Source: Varroa destructor
Taxonomy: Eukaryota > Arthropoda > Arachnida > Mesostigmata > Varroidae
Assembly (NCBI RefSeq): GCF_002443255.2
Contig: NW_019211457.1
Span: 37,733,126-37,797,125, forward strand
Length of the DNA: 64,000 nucleotides
Reading direction: 5' to 3'
Position 1 is the first letter of the stretch; the number at the start of each line of letters is the position of its first letter. Below, in pieces: positions 1 to 12,728 of the stretch. Below the pieces are notes generated by a model that saw only the letters and a list, made by a program, of their open reading frames with translations, was not told the DNA's origin and ran no database searches. The translations under genes and the position numbers were made by a program.

Positions 1-3000
1 ATACGTACAACGTTGAAATAAGCTAACTTCAATAGTCTGTATTATCGTTCGGTATTTCGGTTAGCTCATACAATATCTGTAAAACACTAACATACTGTTT
101 TACATAGAAGATAATCTATTTTAATTTTATTGTGAGCGTATATGTGTATGTGTGAGGCAAATATAAGTATACGGTGGACAAAAATCATCGTTTACGCTCG
201 TTTGGAAAAACGTCGACATTTGTAAGGATACTGTGGATTGTGTGATCAATTTTGAAAGCGGCCTTTCAATTTATAAGCCTTCCTTAACCCTCTAGAAATG
301 CGTGGTGCTTTCTGTCCTTGGGCAATGCGCTAGCACCTGGCACTACAGTTGGCGTCATCCTTTCAGAGGACGATGCCTTTTATTGGCTACTTGGTGCATG
401 GCAATAAATCTGCAAGACTGCATCCTACCTCGTCGTAGTACCTGAGGACAACTGCGACTGTGGTGCCCATGTGCCCAAATTTTTCGGTCAGACAGTATAC
501 GCACGATATAGATATGTTTAAATATTGAATAACACAATGAGTTATGTCGCACTGGATGAAAGTTGATAACGAAAATATCTTTGTGTGTTTGTTTCGCTGT
601 TTGGTGCAGCTTAGCTAAACAAATTCAGTGCATTGGGTATTAATCAGTTGGCTCTATATATTAAGGTCAAATCTAGATCGATATAATAAAGCCTCTATAG
701 TAAACAGGGAGCGACGTCCTGCACTAAATAGATACTGGAACATAATGCGGGCCTTCGTACTTGTCAAATTTTGCTAATGGAATTTTTGCTAGCAGCTTTG
801 GCCATAGAACATCACGAATTCAGTCAACGAAATGAACGAAAAAATGCTGGCATGATTCAAAATATATAAACAACATTTTTATGATAAACATTGCAGCGGC
901 AGCCGGTCCTATTCTCTCTCAGCCAATCACTAACTGAACAGTATAATCGACGATACAACGTTTTTCAAACTATACGCCCTAAACTAATGAGGGTTTTCAT
1001 GTACATATACAACGTGCAGCAACTGTTAGTTCTCGTATGTACATACATATATGTACTGTATGACCACCTGTATGGACATAGTTGAATTTGCTGACGACAA
1101 AACAACAGCGCGACTAAGATACGTCTTGGAAAAACAGCTTTATGTTAAAAAAAAAAAAAAACGTTTTTTCACAGACTCCAATGTGAAACGAAGAGATTGA
1201 CTACGGACAACTTCTAGAATCTCTTAAACATATAGGTATTTTCTTATTGTAACGAAACGATCTGGGCAGAGCAGTTGGGTTTATTTAAGCAGGCTGATGG
1301 GCGGTCTGCAACGAGAAATTACAATGGCACAAGCAGTATAGCAATAGCAGTATGACGAAACTAGAGCAACAGGGTACGAAGCAACGATACCGAGTTTGAG
1401 TTCAGAACTTGCGTTTGGGCCGGGCAAATTTAGACTATTTTGAAGTTTAATTCCGACAGATGGACTATGGGCAGAAAAGAAATTGGTAAGTGGGCATCAT
1501 CCCTACGGATGATTATTATAGGCAATGAGTGGGGCGAACATTGCATACTTCTGACCGTGTTTATTGCCATGCAGATGAGTTGAGTTGCATGAGCCCGTTG
1601 GATTTAATATCTAACCTTGCGGAACATTTGGTTCCTTTTATTTAGATGCTTTTTTAGTTTTTTTAGAAAGTGTTCATTATACTTTCTGCCTTAGTGAAAT
1701 TTATTAGATCAGCACAGTATGAAATAACGCATGTCTCCAACAAGCGTCGTTTTGCCGTAGCCACCAGCAAACAATAAGGAAATCTTATCTCAGCTACTGC
1801 TACGCCCGTAACCGACAAGCGCAATGGCGTGTTGCCGATCTGCTTTGTGAACAGAGTAAAAAGGAAACAATGAAAAAATCAAGGTATTTCACTGTCATGG
1901 CTCTGCCTTAGCTGGCTTACTAACTATTGCCGAGATCGACTGAGGCGGATGGCGGGCGGTCGACAAGCTGCTGGTCTGCCAAACCCCTCTCCGCCCTGGC
2001 TCGTTGCCGCCTCACACCGAAGCCATCACCGAAAGAGTGTCAGCAGTCCGCGGGAGATAAAACACCTGGAACGAGGTACTGAGGCGCAAAACTACCAAAG
2101 TAGTCTTCCGCAAGGCTAGGTTTCGTTCAGAACCATTCTAAAAGTACGAGAGTGGTAATGCAAGCATCGGGAACAACAACAACGAAAATATTTTCGTGAC
2201 GTGAGAAAATTTTCGTCGAGAAACGTTTTCATTGACACGTATCAAGGTATACACAATAAGCAACTAATGCCTTAGGCGTATTACGGATGCAGTGTTTGCA
2301 TTAGGTAGAGCTGTTTTCTTAGTATGTCTTATAATGTAATTATAAGTTATACAGTTCTCCGATAGCGGATAGCCACCGTACCAATGATACGTTTGTCTTT
2401 TTTTTTTTCTAGTACTCAATTGCCAGAATTGGAGGGCGCTTAATTAGAGGAGGTGCGAAACATGATAACGAATGAAACATACTTAATGCATATGAAATGA
2501 TAGCTGTTATCAATTGATTTGAAACGTATTCTTAATTATCCTATATCTAACGGGAAAAAAAAAAGCAAAAGCAAAGCTGATGGTGCCAGTCAGATGTACA
2601 TCGTCAGATTATATATATATATCTATTAATTATTCTTAACTGTAAAAAAATTTGTTTATCGCACAAATAAACACCAGTCAGAGTAGTCAACCCCTATCTG
2701 AAACAGTAAGAATTTGCTTTGCAACTGTACACATACGGCGTCTATGAGGGTACGTGTGTATCTGTGAATACATGAGTACCTACAGAAGACCGTTATATTA
2801 TTGTATCAGTAGCTGCCGTAGTAAAGAGAACAAAAGGCAAATATAGTGGATAGATATAGTGAATCACAGCCGACGATCAGTAGGCGCTACTTAGATTTTA
2901 GCAGCTATCCACGTTGGTCCACTTTCCTACGGAAAAACGAATGACTGAACGCTGCTAATTAGACCCGACTTAAGGGCTGTCTGGTCCAAGGAAAGCTTAA

Positions 3001-6000
3001 TGGTAGCCGTCACCGTTCGAGAAGGGTTAGAGAAAGCAAATGTGGGCACGGCAGCACTGCCGAACTAGGTGGCTTCCTCCGTCCTATCTTCACTATTTAT
3101 AGGTTTCCAATGAATGACGGAATCGTTTTTGTTTCGTTTAGCACTAGTAGAGTAGCTTGGCCTTCTTATCATCAGCTAAATAAACAACGTGAGCAAGGAC
3201 GGGTTACGAACAATTACTACATTTGTAGGGAACGTTTACCACGTAGAAGAACTGCTGCTGGACGATTCTATCGGTGCGTGTGTGTAAAAAAAGTTGATTA
3301 CAAAGGTAACGATAGCGAATGATGTTAGACCTTAAGGTCTAATAATATCAATCTGATACGAACAAAACTCACATAGTCATGAATGTACCTTGCTGTGCGT
3401 GCCTGATATAGCAGATAGTACAGCCTCTATGCGGGGTATGCTCTAATAGTCAACGATAAACATGTAAAATCTACGGTAGGCAAGTGTTTTGAACTACACA
3501 CACACACTTCCCTCAAATAGACCGCACTATGAATATGACTGATGAATAAAACGGCTAGTATAAATGGCTTAGGAGGCACGCCGCATCTGCCATTGTGGTT
3601 GATAAGTTAGATCTACTTCGACTGTCACAATTTTCCGTTTCTATATGTCTGCACGCCTTAGATACTTTCTGGTTCGAGCACAGCCGGGCTGACGTATTAT
3701 ATTTTAATGCTTTCTGAAAAACTACAATGTAGGGCGGAGAAGTGTGCCCTTTGCGAAGTTAGTCCGTTAGCTGCTATATGTACTTCGTAGTCTGAAATTG
3801 GAGAAAACAAAAGTCCATATTTCTTTTTTTTTCCAAACGAACCATTTTATACATCTCAAAACGAATACAGCTTACGCATGGTGGGCATTCACACAATGAG
3901 GGCGTGGTGCAGCCCTTCATTTTTATTCTATGTCTCGTATATGTAGCTTGTGCGGGCTTTCGGAGAAGCAGCTACTGGGAACGACCCAGACGCCTTTACG
4001 TTTCGCTGCGTATATGACAGTTCACCTACAACGGGTGTTTAGATGCGACTTTTTGCACGCGGTCTGATTTACGAACTTTGAGACTGCAAATAGCGAAGCA
4101 AACAAACATCAGCTATTCTCTCCTTACGGTCCTTGACGCAACAATTCCTTTCAAGGAAAACAGCGCCCGATCTATTGTTAGCTGAAGTATATGACATTTT
4201 TGGTATAAATCATCAATACGCCCGTTAGAGTAGCTTCACTCTCTCTGGAGAAAGATCCAGACTATATCGAGCAGAATTTAAAATTAAGCTTTTATTACCC
4301 ATTCCGATTCTAGCAAGCACCAAAATACTCGAAAGGGTCGAATTGAAGTGTTGCCCCATGTGAACCTACAGCGCAAACGTTAATCGATACAAGCGATATA
4401 ACTCCTTTTCCCACATCATTTTCTATTACTTATATGTCTAATATTTTAGACTGTTTAGAAGTCACCGCAGTTTTAAATAAATATAAATCAATAAGGTCGT
4501 GTGATGAAAACGAACGACCTAATGAGCGCATCACCTGATTTGAAATCTTTTTTCTATATATAGTCGCTCGGAGCACCCGCCTCGGATGCGGTTAGGCCAT
4601 GAAATCTGTCCTGTAGTCTGTAACTGACTAATTCTTGAAATCTTTGAGCAATTTAAGATATTAGTAGATAGACTATGGCTTGCATATAATAGTTCTGCAT
4701 ATAATAGATACTGCACGTAATTATAAAGTCTATTAAAAAGCGTAACGAAGTATGGTATAAAAGAGCTGTGCTCTGTGTGTTTGTTTAGAATTGAATGTTT
4801 ATAATTTATTTTATAATTTTATTAATAATTTTATAATAACCTTAAGATTTTACCGAAAGTCTCGCAAATTAATATCCGTATAAATCGCCCGTGGTCATTT
4901 TACACTACCTAAGGTACACTTATTTAAACACTGTTTTAATGATAGGAGACGATAGGTTGACGCCCCGTATAGGATGTTAGCGGAAGCAGAAATGACTCTG
5001 TCACAGGCCTTTTGCTACTTGTTTGTTTCTAGGCAGAAAAACAAACGAAAGATACTTTTCAACAAGAGTTAATTATATTCTTTTTTTCTAATAACTACAA
5101 AAACAAGTTTCCGGTGTTGTTTCGATACTAACAATAAAGAACACAGTACAAATGAGCGGTTTATATGCCATTGCTACCACAGAAGCAGTACTTTGCTTTT
5201 TCAATCAGCCATAACAATGGTAGTATTATTAATGCAAATATGAAATATATCACCGTGGAAAAAAGCAGTCGTCACAGAAACGTAATAAAGCAGGTACTAA
5301 GTGTACCGCCTAGCAACACGCATAAGTAAGGCGTAACAAGCGGAGTCCATAATCAGCAAAGTATAACGACTCGTTACGGCTCCCTAAGCAAATTGATGAC
5401 TTCGGAGGTTGTAACGTGTCAGGAAGACATGACCTCACCATTACAACTGGGGAAGGCTAGTGATGCCGTTGACAGCTGTAGTTTAATAATGACTCGACGG
5501 CGTTCTCATAAAGAACAATTTGCTTCATTACAAAAAAGCTAGCATCCGGTCAAGCACTACTACCATCACCCGCTTTGTGCGAACACCTTTTCATTTAACA
5601 ACGACAACAGCTTTTCCCGGCGTAACTGAATATAAGGTTGGTCCTTTACAGCTTCAAAGCTATACATTCCTACAGTAACGCATGCCACTATAGACGCAGC
5701 AATCTAGCCCTATTACATGACTTATACTCAATGGGTGATTATTATGTCCCTGTTGACCCTGTCTTCAGTTACGACCTTGCGACACCTGCCAAAAAGAATA
5801 GGTGTGCTTCATAGCACAGCTATTCTTTTTTTATGAAACTGTCATCGCCACTGTGAAGTGTCCCCTTAAGATCCTGCGTAGCTTGTTTGCAAAGCAATGA
5901 TGTGCGGTTAGAACTAAAACATGCTTTCTCGTGATTGGTAATATTCTGTTCGGGCGAAACTTCTGAGGTAAACTTTCTTAATAACCATTAAGTTGTTGTG

Positions 6001-6500
6001 CCTGCAAACGTCGAGGATAATATCGCCCTTCCGTTTCGAGAAGAAGCCATTCTCAAACTTCTCGATAGTCCACGTTTACCTTTACGCGATAAAAACGATA
6101 GCAAATGACCTGTACACCTAGATGCCCGCCAATTTGGCGGCTGAATAAAATTCACCACTTTGATCGGCGAGAGATATTGTTATGGCAAACATGTCGGTGC
6201 TTTGTTTTTTTCCACTGATCCAGCTATTGACCTACTGGATGCGGATAAAACATAAGCGAGAGAATAAGTAAAATATGCCTACCAACAAATCGAATAACTA
6301 ACTGATAGTAATATATTAAATACGAACACTATATTAAACTACGATTTGAACTTTTTTTTTGTTTAAAATACAAACACTCATCTTCTAGTAGAAATTGAAA
6401 TACACAAATCTAAATCAATTCAACTTGAAGAAAAATCATTTACTCGACAGAACACGGCTGATAAGTGGTAGTCAGCAATTCCTAGACATGTGTAATTATT
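1..6500. other. AT-rich stretch without a supported gene
   Basis: Frames here are short and none pairs convincingly with splice sites. Present are homopolymer tracts (A-run near 1147-1162, T-run near 2398-2409), a short CA run near 3495-3507 and a very AT-rich patch around 4795-4845. A tiny minus-strand frame at 429-470 starts with ATG and ends at a GTAGGA donor, encoding MGTTVAVVLRYYDE. It is too short to call. A GC-richer patch at about 1930-2080 is open in one plus frame and ends at a GTACTG donor-like site, but it has no clear acceptor. I treat the whole stretch as intergenic or intronic. Confidence 0.5.
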
Positions 6501-6700
6501 TTTATTAAACTTTTATCCCAACTGTTCCTAACCTAACTTCGTTTGAAAATGGCCAAGGTCATTCAGGACGTGCAAGAAAGGATAAGATAATGGTTTGCCG
6601 TAAGGTCCTAGCGCTTAAAATTGTTACGTTTACTCATGTAATTTAAAAGAAGTTTCATTGTAACAGCGACTGTGAGTTTGCTAGTATGTTTTAGCAATCT

Positions 6701-6944
6701 CTACGAACGTAAACCTAACAGAAAAAAGTGTTGCAGGGATTCAGGCTTTTCTTGATCTGGGTAAGAATCATTGTCACCAGGTTCATAAGTGACTCTATAG
6801 CTACTAAGCGCAGCTCGAATGAAGACCTGTACAAACGGAATTGGCTGAATATAGAATCTCCCAACGTCCCTGCCTGTTACTTGCGTATTTTGTGGAGACC
6901 TGCATCTCTTGTCTTGACAAGGCGTGTCATCTGGGAGGCAACTT
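6701..6944 (-). CDS. Candidate terminal exon, unknown protein
   Basis: On the minus strand an excellent acceptor (a long T-run ending TTGCCTCCCAG) stands directly before 6944. The following frame, read from the third base, stays open for about 80 codons to a TAG at 6701-6703. The product begins DTPCQDKRCRSP and later reads YEPGDNDSYPDQEKPESLQ: polar, Cys-containing at the start, with no domain I recognise. A candidate exon with a donor lies just upstream at 7046-7176, leaving a 101-base intron. However, its phase matches a different frame here, which gives only a short basic tail ending IRK. An AATAAA-like signal lies about 200 bases downstream on the same strand. Seen: acceptor and open frame. 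Inferred: that it is transcribed. Confidence 0.35.
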
Positions 6945-7045
6945 AAAAAAAACAAAAAACCCATCCAATATAGAATATGCTAACACAGCTGAGAATAATA
7001 CTGAATTAATTCAAATGATTCAATTACTATTTTAACTTTTCTTAC

Positions 7046-7176
7046 TTTTGGAAAAGGCAGTTTTCTAGATAGCGGACGTACGTCGTGTTGCTGTGAATCA
7101 ACGTAGAGGTCGTCTCGTAGTCCCTGTACAACCATTACTTTTCCTTTATTATTCATATAGTTCGTCGATAATTTCA
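7046..7176 (-). CDS. Candidate internal exon, unknown protein
   Basis: Minus-strand segment of 131 bases between an acceptor (TTATTGTGCTGTTAAG) and a donor (CCAAAA|GTAAGA). One frame is open throughout, encoding a polar peptide that contains VMVVQGLRDDLYVDSQQH and ends LSRKLPFPK. Splicing to the strong acceptor at 6945 would add a short basic tail (MTRLVKTRDAGLHKIRK, then stop). The longer frame of that next exon is out of phase. No domain is recognised. The combination of two good sites with an open frame and a short intron is the support. Expression is not shown. Confidence 0.33.
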
Positions 7177-7837
7177 CTTAACAGCACAATAATGTTATTT
7201 GGTACATATAAACTTGTTTGTTGTTTCACAACGATCGCATAATGATAATAAAGTAACTGTTCTTTCAGGCCTGTTGTTGTCCTGACTTAAGCAACAGATC
7301 AGTGATATACTTTCTACAGGCTTTATTTAATCCGTTTATCACGATCATAACGAAGAAAGTTAAAAATTCACTGACAACTGCTTAAATATGGAGAACACTG
7401 ACATATAGGTAACTGCGTAAGATGGCCAGTTTGGCGTTTTATTGTGCACCAACTGTAGACCAATTACAGCGGCCTTAGAATAGGCTCGGATCATGTTAAC
7501 AGCGAGTACGGCAGAAGTTGCGGCAACGTTATCTGCAGCTCATCGAACCATCTGTGTTTTCTGCGAAACCAGCATAGCCTTAGTCTAAGGTAAATTGCAC
7601 GAAACTTTCATCTCTCATCCGCAGTGTTTGCTTGTGATGCGGAACGAGCTTGCTACTCAAGTACGTCAAAGATTATCTAACTTGCACCCTTGGATGAGAT
7701 AGCTCGTGTAGAACATAGGAACCTTTCGACTGCCAATCGAACTGGATGAAATAGGTAGCAGAAATCGACGACGCTCGTCTAATCTTGACGGACCCTTAAT
7801 AGAATTCGACAGGGACCTGTTGACGTCTAACCTCTGA

Positions 7838-8242
7838 TTGAAGCGAATTACCAAAATATACTCTGTTAAAGCGTTACTCGCGGGTCGTGAAATCAATGAA
7901 AACGCTACCCCGTGCGCCGATCCCGGTGAGTATCGTGTTATCCCCGAGAGACGCGTCCGAGTTGAACATACATACTCCCGCGTATCGTCGACAGTCAATA
8001 TCGCTAGATGTACATTCTATTCTGTATTGCGTGGCGACTATATAAGTATGGCGGCGAAAGAAGTGTCGCAACATCTCGTCTCATTAAATAAAGGACTCCT
8101 GCTATCGGCTGTCACTGTTCCGGCCGACATAATCCCAGTGATATCGCCGCAGACGAAACTGGCCTACCGGTCCTTGGCGCTTTCAAGACGATTGGATACT
8201 AGGAAAAACACCTATTTTCGTTTGTTCAGTCGATGGACTTAA
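7838..8242 (+). CDS. Open frame, possible exon, unknown protein
   Basis: A plus-strand frame of about 134 codons, richer in CpG than its surroundings. The first in-frame ATG with a usable context is at 8048 (MAAKEVSQHLVSLNKG...), giving 65 residues. A TATATAAG-like motif lies just upstream of it. A strong donor-like site (CCCG|GTGAGT) lies inside the frame near 7925, so an exon could instead end there. The opposite strand is also open for long stretches, so the frame may reflect low stop density rather than coding. No domain recognised. Confidence 0.2.
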   Translation: MKRITKIYSVKALLAGREINENATPCADPGEYRVIPERRVRVEHTYSRVSSTVNIARCTFYSVLRGDYISMAAKEVSQHLVSLNKGLLLSAVTVPADIIPVISPQTKLAYRSLALSRRLDTRKNTYFRLFSRWT

Positions 8243-8561
8243 ATTGAAGCTGCAAACATACAGCTAGTTCTACATAGAGCTTTACCTTCCACAAATTATT
8301 CATATAAATGACCGGCGGTATTAATAGGATCCCGCTGGTCCTTGGCTTATTTTGTGTCGAGCAAATAACTTGGAATTAGTCTTTCTGCCATTGAATGTGC
8401 TCAATTGAATGTTTAAATGATTTTCAAAATAATATACTAGTGAGCTATCGGCTTATAACGCTGTAGTACTTTCGTTTTAGGGGTCTTAGCAGGATTATCG
8501 AATACTGATTGTGAATATGTGAATGCAAGGAGTGGCTGAGGAACTTGCCGGGCATAAGTTA

Positions 8562-8831
8562 CTATCTCCATCTCAACACGATCCAAACGACATTTCGGGA
8601 TGGGAGCTGGCCAGATACTAAAGCGATCATTTGAAACAGAGACTGGGAAAAACTAGCAGGCTTATAAAGTAATGGTAACATTATAGCGAAACGAGTTACA
8701 ATCAGTACTAACCTAGAGAGAATACCGATGGAATATCCATACATAACCCTCATCAGTTGCAAATTCGCGCGGTAACTCAGCGTTTGTATGATACGTCGAA
8801 GCCTATCAATTACCAAGTGATCAATAAACAA
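8562..8831 (-). CDS. Open frame downstream of the SLC22-like exon, doubtful
   Basis: A minus-strand frame of 89 codons lying in the direction in which further exons of the 9079-9200 candidate would be expected. It contains a GTTAGT donor-like site after the segment VMYGYSIGILSR and an acceptor-like GCTTTAG further on. If those are used it would be two short exons with a roughly 90-base intron. The peptide is partly hydrophobic but lacks any SLC22 signature that I can see. Confidence 0.15.
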   Translation of the reverse strand: MFIDHLVIDRLRRIIQTLSYRANLQLMRVMYGYSIGILSRLVLIVTRFAIMLPLLYKPASFSQSLFQMIALVSGQLPSRNVVWIVLRWR

Positions 8832-9078
8832 GTTAGTAAGTTAGGATTTATAGAGTGAAGCTTGTTCGCCTAATGATAACGTTTGAAGAGGTGCAATTAG
8901 TACCTTTATTTTGTGTCTCTACTTTTCATTCAATTATCCCATCGTTTTTGTTCATTTTCTCAATTATTTGTCATCTTCTTATGTATGAAACAGTTAGATA
9001 GACGCTTCTGCCTGTAGAGCAGGTCGATTCGGCAAGATAGAAGCTCTAATGGACGGCAAGCTCACTTGCACGCTTCAC

Positions 9079-9200
9079 CTGACTTCGCAGTGCTGGTGAG
9101 CGCCACTGGCGATGAGGAAGGCGTCAGGGGGATTGATGATTGAGTAGGCAACGGTACACATCGACAGGTAGAACCTCAGTTGGACTAAATGAACGGCCAC
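9079..9200 (-). CDS. Candidate exon, SLC22-like transporter N-terminal segment
   Basis: Minus-strand exon of 122 bases bounded by an acceptor (CTAACACTTTCCCAG) and a donor (GTCAG|GTGAAG), with codon use richer in C/G at third positions than its surroundings. The peptide runs LVQLRFYLSMCTVAYSI, a hydrophobic segment, then INPPDAFLIASGAHQHCEV. Organic cation/anion transporters of the SLC22 family have a first helix followed by a phrase of the form FL...DHxC; the order and spacing here are similar but not identical. I could not find neighbouring SLC22 exons, and the family call is tentative. It could be another multipass membrane protein or a chance frame. Confidence 0.35.
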
Positions 9201-10037
9201 CTGGGAAAGTGTTAGCAGCGCCGTACGAGGTCCATTAAAACTGCAAACGGGCATCGACAGCGAAAGCACACTCTGATGGAAGCACAATTAGCTTTGAGCT
9301 TTGAGCTTTATCATTGCCATTCTGTGTCCAGTGAATAAATTACGCCTCTGACATTTGTTCGAAATATTCGAAGTTAAGTGTTCGAGAAGGCGATAAACCA
9401 TGTCAATTTAAAATACAAATATAGTGTTGTTATACTATAATAATATTTACCTTATGAGCGTATGTGTAAGCATAGGATCGCATAAATTCACATGTGCACA
9501 ATCATGTTCGAGTACTCGCCTGCTGTGCCTTGCGGGACCTAGTAGAGCTACATTTGAAGGGGATGGAATATTAGAACCTATGTTGTATATTATTAAGTAG
9601 TATGTTAAAATTATTAAGGAGGTTCCTACGTTGAACAGCCTTCTGACTCTAAACAATGAATTGCGGCGGCTAAATTGATCATTTCACAAGCCACTACTAC
9701 TCCACTTTCGTGATTGCTTCTCTCTGAAGTAGTCGTCGAGCTTTTTGCAAACTTAAAGCAAAGCGACAGATGCTTGTCAACAGATTTGTTGAGAAGCAAG
9801 TATGATCCCGCTAATGGAAGGAGAACTACTTTAGTAATAGATTTCACAAAAAAAAAAATATTATTTTTTGTTACATTCATTATTTGATTTATATTTGTTC
9901 GCCACATTTATATTTCATAGCAGGTGGCATAGGTAATTCGCATAGATGGAATTAGTACCTTCCGAATTACTTCATAACAGGACTCTATAATTTATAATAA
10001 AGAAAAGCTATATATATAAGCCTAGTATTATTGTTGT

Positions 10038-10858
10038 TTATTCATTTGTATTTCTAATCAGACAGACGTATTTGTCTTCCGCTTGTTTTCTCATCGAATT
10101 GGCATACCAGCATGAACGACGTCGGTGTTGATCGATTGGTGATTCTTTCGGCAAGTGGTGTCCTATGATCTGCTTTTCTTTGACTGGCCTCCTAGGTTTT
10201 GTTGATTTCCGCCCTCCGTTTGTGCTGGTGGCCCCAAAATGGTGGATGGCCAGTTGCTTAGTTCGGAGAGCATCACCATCGCTTAGACTAAGGAAACTAA
10301 AGTGGCTCTTTTGCAACAACAAGAGAAATCGAACGGGTGGAAAAAACGGCCTGAGGGAGGAAGTGTTGATGTCCTCAGCAGCGGATCAATGGCCTTTTCG
10401 GCAGCTTCACTAGAAGGCGGCGGAACTCGCAGCCAACCGGATGTTGACTCGACAGAAGGATGAATGATGTGTAGAATACCAGACAACTAACTACTACAGT
10501 GCGGAGTAAGACAGCAGACGCTAACATAAACCGCCTTGGGTCGATACGTCTACTACTCAGTTTGGGAGATCTTGTCGTATCGTAAGTATGGCTTGGCATG
10601 GTATGCTTTGAATGATTTCTGCTTAAGCTCACGCTAAAGGTCCACGTTTTTCGTAAAACACAACAGCTGGATGGTACAAATATGGAAAATAATAACATGA
10701 ATAATTGGAATCATAGGGAAAGTAGGGCGCAGCCCAATTGCGGCCCCCATGCTCGCGGTGTAACTGCGACAATCGAATAGATTTGAGCCCACATTGTACA
10801 TTTGAAGCGACTTGTCGCATTTATATAAATATGGATTGGAGTTAGCAGTCAAGGATTG
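10038..10858 (-). mobile_element. piggyBac-like transposase relic (broken)
   Basis: Read on the minus strand, pieces of a piggyBac/PGBD-type transposase C-terminal half appear in order but in shifted frames. About 10790-10852 gives YNVGSNLFDCRSYT, resembling the YN..MGGVDLFDQ.RSYY block of the DDE_Tnp_1_7 domain. Next, in another frame, comes HGGRNWAAPYFPY, resembling the R.GKKWYWPLF block. At 10163-10070 comes GHHLPKESPID then QHRRRSCWYANSMRKQ and KYVC, resembling the terminal GH.P...RRRC..C...Y.C Cys-rich finger; the second Cys is replaced by Tyr. Frameshifts and a gap of several hundred bases between blocks indicate a dead copy. The N-terminal half and terminal repeats were not found. Assignment rests on motif similarity only. 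Confidence 0.5.
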
Positions 10859-11023
10859 CGCGGTATCGTACAGGCAATCCTTAGCTTTACTAAAATAAGC
10901 AAGATTCTTAGAAGAACCTTTGTTTAGCTAAATTCATTTTACAAACAACCCCGTAATATTTTTTTTTTTTTATTAATTCAAATAAACTTTAATGTGTGTA
11001 AGTGGCAAATGAAAAGAACTTAC

Positions 11024-11058
11024 AAGTTCATCATCGCTTTCAATTGGTCTCTTCAACA
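11024..11058 (-). CDS. Tiny candidate exon upstream of piggyBac relic
   Basis: Minus-strand 35-base segment between CTGCAG and a consensus donor (GAACTT|GTAAGT), open in the frame encoding LKRPIESDDEL. It is acidic at the end, as the N-termini of piggyBac-type transposases often are, and lies in the right orientation upstream of the relic. Too short to be more than a suggestion. Confidence 0.15.
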
Positions 11059-12461
11059 CTGCAGTTTAGCTTTGCTACATTACGTAATCACCGTACGGTT
11101 GGCCTTATCTGCTCTAAAGGTAGCAATTATTTAGAGAGAAACTGATAAACCAATACAATTATCAGCGATGTATATTTATTATGTCAACATAGCCAGGCAT
11201 ATCTGGTTGGTTTTAATCTATTATTGGCCCTCAAAAATGTGCTGTAGAAACAGTCAATCCGTGTGACGCACGCTGGATTCCTCTGCATTTGTTTGAGGTA
11301 CTTTAACGGACCTCGTTGTGTACCTCGACGAGGTATCGCATACCTAAATGTCTACGATAACAGAGCATGTACGGGAAACAGATACTACACCACAGTTAAT
11401 ATTAACGCTTTGACCCTGTAAAGATGGCACATTCTTTATAGTTATAGAACCTTGTTTGAACGGTGTATGGATTTCGACCTACTAGCTCCTTCGAATATAC
11501 ATATTTACAAAGAGTTGCGAACCCTATTGGAGTATCAACCTTAAAGCTATCTTAGCTAAGCTTTATAACGACACAACATGCTCCTTTCAATCTCTGAACT
11601 CTTCAGCAGCTGCAAAAAAGGCCACAGACTGCATGTACGCCTTTTCTCGTGTGGCGCTCTGTTGTTCGAAAGAAGAATGGAACTTCCGCGAAGTTACAGG
11701 GAACTTCCTTCGAGCATTTCCATTGTCGTAATTAATTGAATTACTACCAATACACTAACACGAGATGCAACCCTCTTTATGTTACGATAAGCCAAGCCTG
11801 CTTCGCTATCAGCGCCCCGCATCTAGGGGAAACAGACAAAGTCAATGCTCGCAGAGATTTTCTCTATTGCAGAATCCTACTAGAGTTGCCCATATATTCT
11901 AAATTTTGCTCTGATTATTTGATTTATGCCCTAATCGACAAGGATTGACAGCAGTGTCAGGTTTTGCAGTAAACAATTAAACGATATGAGCAAAAGATAT
12001 GATTTTTCTTAATAATAATGCTACCCACGTGACTGAAGAAGCCGGTCCGAAAATTGACCATTTATTAGTAACATGTTCTTTGGCACGAATCAATTGCAAT
12101 ATCAGCCCTAGAAATTGAAGGGACTACCTATCAACTATAAAGGCTTAGAAGTGGACTGAATTCTGAGATGTCAGACATCATACGTTTAATGACCATTCGC
12201 TCTCGTATTTAATAGATCCGGTTATTCTTCAATAAATTAATTGAAATTCGCAATAATATCTGACTTACAGTATTCATATTCCTCAGATCATACAGGTAAG
12301 CCTAGTATAGTCAAACAAACCTAGATGAACTATAAAGTTTTAACACTTGGTTTGATGACATCCTTGCATGGACTTCTAAACCTCTCTACGTGTTACGCTA
12401 AACTTTGAAATTTTGTCTTCCTGAAACTGTCTTCCTAATATCTGAAACGTCTGTTTTTTAG

Positions 12462-12710
12462 GTGGACACGTCAGTTGAGTCTATACTTCTGAGAGTATGT
12501 TGGGATATCGGTGTGCATGTCAGGGATTTAACCGAATTCATTTGTTTTTCCTGCGTTTTGAGACAGACGGTAGCCATCTGTTGTCAACACAAAACAATAA
12601 TCGCCGAACATACAATGCGTTTATTGCTATCGCTACTGCTAATCCTGTTCTGCTGTGGTTACCGGTCTGCTGCTGTTACCAGACGCGTTCTAGACGTGAT
12701 TCGTTGCTGA
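12462..12710 (+). CDS. Open frame with a signal-peptide-like internal ATG
   Basis: An acceptor-like CTGTTTTTTAG precedes 12462 and the frame stays open to TGA at 12708-12710. Within it an ATG at 12615 starts a 31-residue peptide, MRLLLSLLLILFCCGYRSA followed by AVTRRVLDVIRC. This is a textbook hydrophobic signal sequence with a plausible cleavage site (RSA|AV). The frame stops soon afterwards and I see no good donor before the stop, so either it is a very short secreted peptide or the resemblance is chance. The region is GC-richer than its flanks. Confidence 0.25.
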   Translation: MDTSVESILLRVCWDIGVHVRDLTEFICFSCVLRQTVAICCQHKTIIAEHTMRLLLSLLLILFCCGYRSAAVTRRVLDVIRC

Positions 12711-12728
12711 AGGTTTACAGCCATTACA

